DNA of 64,000 bases from Lysobacterales bacterium (lineage in GTDB: Bacteria; Pseudomonadota; Gammaproteobacteria; Xanthomonadales; Xanthomonadaceae), in NCBI GenBank assembly GCA_016718605.1, contig JADKCY010000002.1, positions 1,614,501 to 1,678,500 of the forward strand. Reading direction: 5' to 3'. This document shows positions 25,801 through 33,088 of the stretch, piece after piece. Position 1 is the first letter of the stretch. The number at the start of each line of letters is the position of its first letter. Position numbers and translations under genes: made by a program. The notes under the pieces were generated by a model. It did no database searches, had not been told where the DNA came from, and saw nothing but the letters and a program-made list of their open reading frames with translations.

Positions 25801-28151
25801 CTGGCGCCCAAGGTGCAGCCGGTTTCGCTGCCATCGACGCTGACGGTGATGCTGCCGGTGGGCGGGCTGACCGTACCCACGGTGGCCAGGCTGACCGTCG
25901 CGGTGACGGTTTCGCCGGTCGTCGCGGTGGGGGCCGCACTGATTTCCAGCGTCGGGGTCTGCTTGGCAACGACCACGCTGCTGCTGGCCGTGGCGCTGGC
26001 GTCATCCACATCGCTGCCGTCACCGTTGTAGAGCGCGCTGACCGCAAAGGTGCCCGCGACGGTCGGAGTGACCGTGCAGCTGCCCGCGCTGGCGGTCAGG
26101 GCCACGTCATCGCAGCCGGTCTGACCGCCATCGAGACTGACATCCACCGTACCGGTGTTGCCATTCAGGCCACCGCCGACGGTGAAGGGCACGCTGATGA
26201 CATCGCCATAGGTCGGGCTGGCCGGCGTGGTGGCCTCCAGCGTCAGCGTGGTGCTGACCCCGTTGACCGTTTGCGCCGTGCTGCCGCTGGCGACGCTGAC
26301 ATCGACGAAGTTGTTGTCGGTGTTGTCGTAGGTCGCCGTCAGCGTGTAGCTGCCTTGCGCGGCCAGGGTCAGGTCGCAGCTCGCGCTGCTGCTGTTGCCG
26401 GCACCAGCCAGTGCGCCGGTGGTGCAGCTCTGTTCGGTCAGTGCCGGGGCGGGGCCGGTGGCGGTGATCGTCAGGGTGCCGCTCGGCGTGCCGTTGCCGG
26501 GTGCGCTGGTGGTCGCCGTGCCAGTAATCGTGATCAGGTCACCCGCATTGCTCGGGTTGGCGTTGCTGAGCAGACTCAGGCTGACGCTGGCGGGTGCGAC
26601 GACCAAGCTTGCGGTATCGCTGGCCGGACCCTCGTTGGCGTCCCCTGCGTAGTCGACACTGACCGTGTAGGTGCCCGTAGCGGCCACACCGCTGGACACC
26701 GTGCAGCGACCGACACCGGTGTTGGCATCGATGGCCAGATCATCGCAAACCAGGCTGGCATCAATGCTGACATCGACGGTGCCGTTGTGGGGCACCACGC
26801 CACCACTCACGGTGAAGTCGATATCCAGTGCCTGACCGACGACCGGGGTCGCGGTGAGGGCGTCGATGCTGAGCGTCGTGGGTGCCGTGACGATCTCGAT
26901 CGTGTCGCTGGCATCAACCGCCGCGTTGAAGTTGTCATCGCCGGCATAGCTGGCGGTGAGCACGCGTGCCGCACCCACGGCGCTGAGGCTCATCTCGCAT
27001 GAGGTCGCGGGCAGCACGATGCTGCAACCACTCTCGCTACCATCGGTGCTGATCACGATGCTGCCGCTGGGCGGGAAGGTGACCGTACCGGTGGTCGCGA
27101 GGCTGGCGCTGACCGTGAAGGTGCTGCCGGCATCGGCGGTGATCGGCGCGTCGACACTCAAGGTCGGTGTCTGCTTGGCGACGGCAAAGCTATCGCTGTC
27201 GCTGGAGCCATCCTCATCGCTGTCGCCGCTGTAGGTCGCGGTCACGGCATAGGTCGCGACACTGGGCGGCAGGAAGTCGCAACTGCCTGCACCGCTGACC
27301 GGGTTCACCGCGGCAGCGGCACAGACCACGCTGCCGTCGACACTCAGTTCCACCGTGCCGTCATGCGTGGTCAGGCCACCGCTGACCGCGAAGGGCAGGC
27401 TGACCGTCTCGCCATAGATCGGGCTGGCGGGCGTCAGCGTACCCAGGCTCAGGGCCGTCAAAACGCCGGTCACCGTCTGGCTGATGCTGCCCTCGCCAAC
27501 CGTGAGGTCATTGAAGTTGCCGTCGGTGTTGTCGTAGGTCGCGCTCACCGTGTAGCTGCCTTTAAGTGGCAGGGTCAGGCTGCAGGCGGCACTGGTGCTG
27601 TTGCCACTGCCAGACAGGGCGGGCGTGGTGCAGCTCACCGTGGTCGGACCGACCGCCGTGATGGTCAGCGTCCCGGTGGGCGTGCCGACGGAGGGGGCGA
27701 TACTGGTCGCCGTGCCGGTGAACGTCACACTGTCGCCCGCCACGCTGGGCTCGGTCGCCGAAACGAGACCGAGGCTGACGCTGGCGGCACCGATGGTGTG
27801 CGGCTCGCTCGGATCGACGCTGGTGGCGAAGTCGGGATTGACCTTGAACACCGCCTTGAAGGCGCGGAAGGGCGCGGTGCCGCCGGAGTACAGACCGACC
27901 GGCAGGTTGCTCGGACCATTCAGGGTGATGGTGCCATCGAGGCCCAGGTTGGCGGTGCCATACGACACGCCGGTGTGATCGAAGAACTCGACCTCGCCCT
28001 GCGGAATCGCACTGCTCGAACCGGTCGACACGACCGTCGCGGTCAGCGTGAAGGGCTCACCGAACAGGGTCGGATCGGGATCGCTGACCAGGGTGGTCTG
28101 CGTCCCGGCGGAGGTGACGGTCTGGCTGACCGGCGACGAGCTCGACGGCAA
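22848..28151 (-). CDS. Giant Ig-repeat surface protein, C-terminal part after frameshift
   Basis: About 1,770 residues made almost wholly of bacterial Ig-like domains of roughly 90-100 residues. Each ends in a version of 'YTVSATYDNTDGNF' or 'YAGDANE' and contains a 'GTVTVS' strand and a conserved Cys pair. Near the C-terminus is a DUF11-like domain (LVVRNDGPNLASGATVVLSP) and the tail motif LFADGFEDV. The frame has no signal peptide and its only early start candidate is TTG 28151, in mid-domain. It is therefore the continuation of the upstream frame (28043-32881), separated by a one-base deletion near 28188. It was probably an exported adhesin-like protein of about 3,340 residues. Confidence 0.85.
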   Translation of the reverse strand: MPSSSSPVSQTVTSAGTQTTLVSDPDPTLFGEPFTLTATVVSTGSSSAIPQGEVEFFDHTGVSYGTANLGLDGTITLNGPSNLPVGLYSGGTAPFRAFKAVFKVNPDFATSVDPSEPHTIGAASVSLGLVSATEPSVAGDSVTFTGTATSIAPSVGTPTGTLTITAVGPTTVSCTTPALSGSGNSTSAACSLTLPLKGSYTVSATYDNTDGNFNDLTVGEGSISQTVTGVLTALSLGTLTPASPIYGETVSLPFAVSGGLTTHDGTVELSVDGSVVCAAAAVNPVSGAGSCDFLPPSVATYAVTATYSGDSDEDGSSDSDSFAVAKQTPTLSVDAPITADAGSTFTVSASLATTGTVTFPPSGSIVISTDGSESGCSIVLPATSCEMSLSAVGAARVLTASYAGDDNFNAAVDASDTIEIVTAPTTLSIDALTATPVVGQALDIDFTVSGGVVPHNGTVDVSIDASLVCDDLAIDANTGVGRCTVSSGVAATGTYTVSVDYAGDANEGPASDTASLVVAPASVSLSLLSNANPSNAGDLITITGTATTSAPGNGTPSGTLTITATGPAPALTEQSCTTGALAGAGNSSSASCDLTLAAQGSYTLTATYDNTDNNFVDVSVASGSTAQTVNGVSTTLTLEATTPASPTYGDVISVPFTVGGGLNGNTGTVDVSLDGGQTGCDDVALTASAGSCTVTPTVAGTFAVSALYNGDGSDVDDASATASSSVVVAKQTPTLEISAAPTATTGETVTATVSLATVGTVSPPTGSITVSVDGSETGCTLGASGGTCDVSFVVTGNPRVITASYSGDGNFNATSDTADVVVSSAASTVSIDGFTPASPLVGEPVSLAFTVSDGVAPHDGAISISIDPTPGLPASGDESTCASPVFDANTGLGSCALGSFANAGSYGVSVSYAGDANEQGDDASSTLVVAPASASLSLLSASNPSIVGNAVSFAATVSRIAPASGDAQGTVTVTAIGPAPALTEQSCTSAALVAGEAACSLTFSSVGSYSVSATYASSDGNTLDISVATGTLSQVVNVAPAQISIDNVLPASPLVGQPTTVSFTVSGGYGGNDGLVTISSVDGDSNPGPSCTGLAASAGTCSLTFSAAGTYTLSASYNAGGEDASDSAASDTLAGLVVQPAEGGLLVGLDDPTPDIGQSVLINASVNSVGGVTPTGTITVTRGGAPVCVITLPATTCSVSFDSLGSTPLDFAYSGDANYAATSTQVPLTVSPAATTLSITGVSASSVLAGQSSVVSYSLSGGYAGNTGTVVVTAVNGASTVTCSGSVADGQCTLTLPVRGSYAISAVYNGDAADANDASSSASGPSVSVSRSPTVTVLTVSPASSGVFGDTVTLTAEVHRNAAGVGQPQGPVTFLVDGASIGEVELDPSGIAVFTTSTLPRGTRVLRAEYNLSNDYLQSFDEKSFVVTNKPVDLSIVSLSPSPSDPDESVTATISIAAAAGYTGTPTGSVAISTGSGGPTCNISLPATTCTLSFAAPGSYTVTASYSGDADFEATSVSASHSVDPGVSDLVLSLAADYAAGSGVVGLDLVVRNDGPNLASGATVVLSPDAGYAGLAWTCSGFGGATCPASGSGVVNSAVSLPSGGRVEFSITGTLVSEPSTVDAEVSVPSQNIDPNLSNNVASVVLEISLFADGFEDVVRQAVSLKSSALGGWEGLTLDIAPLADAATTQRIATVLDGTLGQSTLMLQVRHAATGLQARLLTRVDASALWQIGTWQDLGKASLVSIDWQSAKLGHQDALLIATLGAK

Positions 28152-31100
28152 GTCATTGCTGTCTCCCGCGTAGTCGGCACCGATGGTCCGGTACCGCTGT
28201 GCAGCAGGGCGGTGGTGTCGGCGACGCTGAAGGCGCAGCTACCAATACCGGTCGCCGCATCAATGCTGACCGGGCCGCAGGTGACCGTGGTCACCGGGCT
28301 GGCCAGGCTGGCGGTCAGGCTGACCGTTCCATCGTAGGTCTGATGTCCGCCATCGACATCGAAGGCGACGCTGACGGTCTGACCGACCACAATGGGTGCT
28401 GACAGAGTGCTGGTGATGGCGATGCTGCTGGTGGCGCGATCAATCGTAATGCCGTCGGCCGCCGACAGGCTCGGTGCGTAGTTGGCATCGCCGACGTATT
28501 GCGCGACCAGACTGACCGCTTGCGGTTCGTCGTAGCTCAGGCTGCAGGTCGTACCGACCGACAGATCGATGCTGCAGCGCGCGCTGCTGACATCGCAGAC
28601 CGGGGCACTGGCCGGGCAGACATGCACCAGACCGCTGATCGGCGTGGTGGCGGCGCCACCGACCGGTGTCACGGACACCGTCCAAGTGATCGCATCGCCC
28701 GCCTCAGCGTTGTCCGCTGGCGACGACGCCAAGGTGATCGCGGTGCTGCGAGCGCTCACGCTCAGCGTGTCGCTGTCGCTGCTCGGCACATCGTCGGCGT
28801 CACCGGCATAGGCCACGCTGATCGGGTAGTCGCCAGCCAGTTGCAGGTCGGTGGCCGGAATCGTGCAGCTACCTGCGCCCGTGTTGGTGTCGAAGGTGAC
28901 CGGCGCGCAGACCGAGGGGCCGCTGCCGTAGTCCACACTCACCGCACCGTCATAGGGCAGCACGCCGCCGCTGACCGTGAAGCTCAAGGTGACGGCATCA
29001 CCGACCTGGGCCACGCCCGAGGCGGGCGCGTAGCCGGTGATCTCGGTGGTGGTGATGGCGCGGATGACGTCGTAGCTGATCGGGTTGCTGCTGCTGCCCG
29101 CCACGTTGAGCGCATCCGTGGGTGTGAAGGTCGCGGTGATCTCACGGGTACCGACGACGGAGAAGCTCAGATCGCAGGTCTGCGGGAAGCTCTCGCCGCC
29201 GATCAAGGTGACCGAGCACCCGGTGGTGTGCAGACCCGACACCGTGATCGTGCCTGCCAGCGGCGCGATGCCATTGGTCATCGACAGATTCAGACTGACC
29301 GTGACGACTTGCGCCGCATCGATCGGATCCACCGTATTGCCGCTCAGCACCAGTGCCGTGGTGGCCTGGCTGATGGCGTGGCTGAAGGCGCTGGAGGTCG
29401 CACCGGCATCGGTGCTGTCCCCGGCGTAGTCGGCGACCAGGTCGTAGCTGCCGACACTGCCATTGGGGGCGAGGATGTCGCAGCTGCCGGAACCACCCGA
29501 GGCGCTTCCCGTACAGGTGAAGCCGCCGGGCGCCGTGGTGATCGTCACGCTGCCATCGAAACTGCCGTCACCGCCGCTCACCGTATAGGCCACCGTGTAG
29601 GCGGTGCCGTAGTAGTGCGGGGTGGGTGTGGTGCCGGTCACGCTGACGGTGACCGGGATGCCGACCACGTCCACCAGCTCGGTATCCGAGCTGGCACCAC
29701 TGGCCAGGAACTGGCTGTCCCCGGTGTAGGTGGCGGTCAGGGTCTTGCTGCCTTTGGTGGCAAAACTCAGATCGCAGCTTGCTGCGGGCAGGCTGATGGT
29801 GCAGCCCGCGGTGTTGTCACCGCTGATGACGATGCTGCCGGTCGGCGTCCCGGCGCCGGGCGCGACGGCGGCCACATTGGCGCTGACGGTGACCGTTTGC
29901 AGCGCTTGCGGCGACGGCGGGCTCACTCCACTGATCAACGTGGCGGTCGGCGACTTGGCGACGCTGTGTTCATCATCGTCATCGCTGCCGACGAAGTCGT
30001 CATTGGTCAGGAAGAAGGCGTAGTAGATCTCCGAACCGGTGGTGCGCGGCGGTGCATCGAAGGACGCGATGCCGCTGCCGTCCAGCGCGACCGTGCCCAG
30101 CACATCGGAGTCACGGGTGAACTGCACCAGGCCGCGCGGGGTAATGGTCGACGGCGCATCGGCGGTGACCACGGCGGTCAGGCGAATGCCCTCGCCGTAG
30201 ATCGACGGATCGGTCGCGGAACTGACACCAGCGGTGCTGAGCAGCGTCGTGGTGGGTGCCGAGCTGACGGTCACCGGATCGGTCGCGGTCGGACCGGCGG
30301 CATGGAAATCGGTGGTGGCCAGATAGCTCACCGACAGCGATTTGATCAGCGAGGCCTTAGCGGCCGCGATGGCCTTAGGATCACCGCCCTGCATCGCGGT
30401 CAGCAACTGCGAGGTGTTGTTGACGCCAGTGAAGTGCAGCGAACACACATTGGTCAGATCCCAATCGATCGAACACCCGGTTCCTGCCTCACTCGTGCTC
30501 ACCTGCAGATCGGGCGCCATGGTGCCATCACCGGTGACCGGACCCAGCGCGGGTGCGACGGCATCCAGCGCCACCGTCACCGAAATCACCTCACCCGACA
30601 CTACCGTGACATCCGATACCACCGGTGTGATCACCACATCGCCCGGCAACACGCTGAAGGCGAAGTCGGTGCTGGTGCTGATGTCGTCGCTGTCATCACC
30701 GGAATACGATGCCACCAGACGATCCACGCCATTGCGCGGTTTCATGCTGCTGGCCGGCAGGGTGCACGACCCGCTCGAGATGCCTGCCGACGGTGCGCTC
30801 AGTGTCGCGATGCAGCTCGACACCACCGCCGCTCCAGCCCGCGCATGAACGGTCACGCTGCCAGTCGGATCGGCACCGCTGACCGAGACCGTCACATCAA
30901 CGGCTTGGTTGATGCGCGCACTGGACGCAGGCAAGCTGCTGTCAATCGTCGTGACGGTGGGTGCGGGCAGGATGGTGACGTTGCGAGTCGCTGGCGTCGC
31001 GGCCAGATAATTGCTGTTTCCAGTTTGATCGGCCTGCAACGCGCAGGTGCCCGCACGCAACTCGCTGACCGTATTGCCGACCACCGAACAGATGGTCGGA

Positions 31101-32881
31101 GAATTGCTGCTGAAGGTGACCGCGTTGCCCGAGGCCCCGCCTGTAGCACTGAGGGAGAACGTGCCGGCGACGTTATAGGTCTGTATTCCAGGATCGGCGA
31201 ACGAAATCGACTGCGGTGCCTGATCGATCGTCAAGGTTTGACTGACTTGAGGCGCTGGGTTGTAGGTGCCATTGCCCGCCTGATCGGCGCTCAGTGAGCA
31301 CGGCCCTGCCGCGACGATGGTCACCGTCAGCGGGCTGGACCCCGAACCGGTACAAACGCTTGGCGTGGTGCTGGCCAGACTCACGCCGAGGCCCGATGAC
31401 GCCGTGGCCGTCGCAACGAAGGTGCCACCTGGACTGTACGTCTGGTCGCCCGGCGAATTGAATGTGATGGTTTGATCGAGCTTGGCGGTCGTGAAGCTGA
31501 TCTCGTTGCCATAACCTGTGCCCGCTGCATTGATGCCATAGGCACGTACATAGTAAGTCGTACCCGGACTCAAAGAGGAAAGTAATGCCGAGAAGCTGCC
31601 GGTGCCTGAGCCACTGGAAACGGTGGCATTAGACGTTGTCGGGCCGCTGCTCGTGCTGTACGCCACACCTCGCGATGTCACGGTGGCGCCGCCATCGGAA
31701 CTGATGTCGCCGCCGGTGGTTGCACCCGATGCCGTGATCGCCGATGCGCTGGTAGTTGTCAGGGTTGGCGGACTTGCGGCGGCGCGGTTAACAGTAATCG
31801 TGTAGGTCTTGGTCGATCCATTTTCGGCAATCCCGCGCACGGTGATGGTGTTATTGCCGACACTCAGGCCAATCGCTGAAGATGGCGACCCGCTGCTGAC
31901 GGCGATATTGTTCACCGATGCGGTCGCATCGGCATCCTGCACGGTTGGGGTCACCGTCACCGAGGTGGTCGCGTAGGGGACGGAAACGCTGTAGCTGGTG
32001 GTTGACGTCGAAAATGCAGGGCTCAAGGTACCGCTGCTGATCGAAAGACTACTTAGATTCGCGTTGGAGCTTGCCTGTACATAGGTATCTCCACCCCCTG
32101 TATTGATCGGCTCGTAGCGATTGGCGAAGTACCACTCTTTGATTGCATGGGATTCCCACGAACCGCCGGTAGCGGCGGTGAACCCGGTGTAGGCCTGAGA
32201 AACGCCAAGGATCGATACCAAGTTTATGCCGGACTTGCTGAGAATGGCGCTACCGGGGCGCGAGCTGCTGTTCCGATTCAGGCGCACTTCCATCGTCTGG
32301 GTACTGCCGTTGTAATCGATCCAGACGTGATAGATCGCACCATCAGCGAACTCGTCGCTACTTGCGTAGTAGTAGCCTGCCGCAGGGGTGTAGGTGTCGT
32401 GATTCACGTTGCCATTGATATCGATGGCGACATGATTTGGGTCCGCGTCGTTGCCGCCATTTACATAGGTGTCGAACTCAACGGCCAGACTGTTTCCGAT
32501 TCCGCTATAGCCGAGGCCGCCGCCTGCCGATAAGGCGCTGTTGGAACTGGTCTGGATCGTAAAAGTCAAGCCGTCCGCGCCAGCTGCATCCGGATCCAAC
32601 ATCTGGAAAGTGAAGTAGGTACTGAAGCTGTAATCAGCGCCGAACTGAACCCGTTCCTGATTGAAGGCACTGCCAGCTTGGCCGCCCAATGCATCATTGA
32701 GTCGAAGCTCTGTTCCGTTGATGTAGGCGTTCCCGTTGAATTGCAGTAGCGACCCAGCACCGCTGAAATTGGTGTAGAGAAAGGTCAGCGGAACTTCTGC
32801 CGCCTGGGTCACCAACGGAAGCAGCATTGACAACCACAAACCTATCCATTTCTTCATTCCAGCGTGAGCAAAGCGGCCCAT
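28043..32881 (-). CDS. Giant lectin/Ig-repeat surface protein, N-terminal part before frameshift
   Basis: Starts at ATG 32881 with a strong GGAGGAG ribosome-binding site, giving a long-n-region signal peptide (MKKWIGLWLSMLLPLVTQA|AEV). Residues 30-270 are an L-type (legume) lectin-like domain: LAVEFDTYVNGGNDADPNHVAID includes the conserved Asp of sugar/metal sites. A cadherin-like beta-sandwich (about 280-370), a fibronectin/Kelch-like module and MBG-like units (DQTYSPGGTF..., GTYNPAPQVSQ) follow. After that come repeated Ig-like domains. The last 48 residues (Arg/Pro-rich) are out of frame after the shift. Likely a cell-surface or secreted carbohydrate-binding adhesin. Confidence 0.88.
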   Translation of the reverse strand: MGRFAHAGMKKWIGLWLSMLLPLVTQAAEVPLTFLYTNFSGAGSLLQFNGNAYINGTELRLNDALGGQAGSAFNQERVQFGADYSFSTYFTFQMLDPDAAGADGLTFTIQTSSNSALSAGGGLGYSGIGNSLAVEFDTYVNGGNDADPNHVAIDINGNVNHDTYTPAAGYYYASSDEFADGAIYHVWIDYNGSTQTMEVRLNRNSSSRPGSAILSKSGINLVSILGVSQAYTGFTAATGGSWESHAIKEWYFANRYEPINTGGGDTYVQASSNANLSSLSISSGTLSPAFSTSTTSYSVSVPYATTSVTVTPTVQDADATASVNNIAVSSGSPSSAIGLSVGNNTITVRGIAENGSTKTYTITVNRAAASPPTLTTTSASAITASGATTGGDISSDGGATVTSRGVAYSTSSGPTTSNATVSSGSGTGSFSALLSSLSPGTTYYVRAYGINAAGTGYGNEISFTTAKLDQTITFNSPGDQTYSPGGTFVATATASSGLGVSLASTTPSVCTGSGSSPLTVTIVAAGPCSLSADQAGNGTYNPAPQVSQTLTIDQAPQSISFADPGIQTYNVAGTFSLSATGGASGNAVTFSSNSPTICSVVGNTVSELRAGTCALQADQTGNSNYLAATPATRNVTILPAPTVTTIDSSLPASSARINQAVDVTVSVSGADPTGSVTVHARAGAAVVSSCIATLSAPSAGISSGSCTLPASSMKPRNGVDRLVASYSGDDSDDISTSTDFAFSVLPGDVVITPVVSDVTVVSGEVISVTVALDAVAPALGPVTGDGTMAPDLQVSTSEAGTGCSIDWDLTNVCSLHFTGVNNTSQLLTAMQGGDPKAIAAAKASLIKSLSVSYLATTDFHAAGPTATDPVTVSSAPTTTLLSTAGVSSATDPSIYGEGIRLTAVVTADAPSTITPRGLVQFTRDSDVLGTVALDGSGIASFDAPPRTTGSEIYYAFFLTNDDFVGSDDDDEHSVAKSPTATLISGVSPPSPQALQTVTVSANVAAVAPGAGTPTGSIVISGDNTAGCTISLPAASCDLSFATKGSKTLTATYTGDSQFLASGASSDTELVDVVGIPVTVSVTGTTPTPHYYGTAYTVAYTVSGGDGSFDGSVTITTAPGGFTCTGSASGGSGSCDILAPNGSVGSYDLVADYAGDSTDAGATSSAFSHAISQATTALVLSGNTVDPIDAAQVVTVSLNLSMTNGIAPLAGTITVSGLHTTGCSVTLIGGESFPQTCDLSFSVVGTREITATFTPTDALNVAGSSSNPISYDVIRAITTTEITGYAPASGVAQVGDAVTLSFTVSGGVLPYDGAVSVDYGSGPSVCAPVTFDTNTGAGSCTIPATDLQLAGDYPISVAYAGDADDVPSSDSDTLSVSARSTAITLASSPADNAEAGDAITWTVSVTPVGGAATTPISGLVHVCPASAPVCDVSSARCSIDLSVGTTCSLSYDEPQAVSLVAQYVGDANYAPSLSAADGITIDRATSSIAITSTLSAPIVVGQTVSVAFDVDGGHQTYDGTVSLTASLASPVTTVTCGPVSIDAATGIGSCAFSVADTTALLHSGTGPSVPTTRETAMTCRRARRRSARPSPPPGRRPPWSAIPIRPCSVSPSR
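28186..28192 (-). other. Frameshift site in the giant surface-protein gene
   Basis: Read on the minus strand, the codons AGC GGT ACC are followed by only GG (positions 28189-28188) before ACC ATC GGT GCC, which continues in the other frame as TIGADYAGDSND. That is the expected end of the Ig-like domain. One base is therefore missing here; GGG instead of GG would restore a continuous frame of about 3,340 codons. No slippery heptamer is visible. Confidence 0.85.
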
Positions 32882-33028
32882 AGCAACACTCCTCCAACGA
32901 TCATGCCTTCCCAGTCATTTGGACTGGGCTGTTCAGATCGTTCACACGCAAGCTTTGTGCCCGACGCCAGTGATCAACTTGTTGACGCGCCAAGCCCTTG
33001 GTATCGAACGTGCGCGACTTCGTGAATC

Positions 33029-33064
33029 GCCAAAGACAAAGGGCTCGCCGAAGCGAGCCCTTTG
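33029..33064 (-). terminator. Rho-independent terminator after the endonuclease gene
   Basis: Arms CAAAGGGCTCGC and GCGAGCCCTTTG at 33037-33048 and 33053-33064 enclose a TTCG tetraloop on the minus strand and are followed by TCTTTGG. It starts 25 bp after the endonuclease stop and separates that gene from the giant surface-protein gene. Confidence 0.8.
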
Positions 33065-33088
33065 GGTTTCCTCCCTGACCGTCCTGCG

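Noticed and set aside
28140..28260. Programmed ribosomal frameshifting at the giant gene
   Set aside because: No slippery heptamer, shifty stop or downstream pseudoknot is apparent; a simple one-base loss explains the data.
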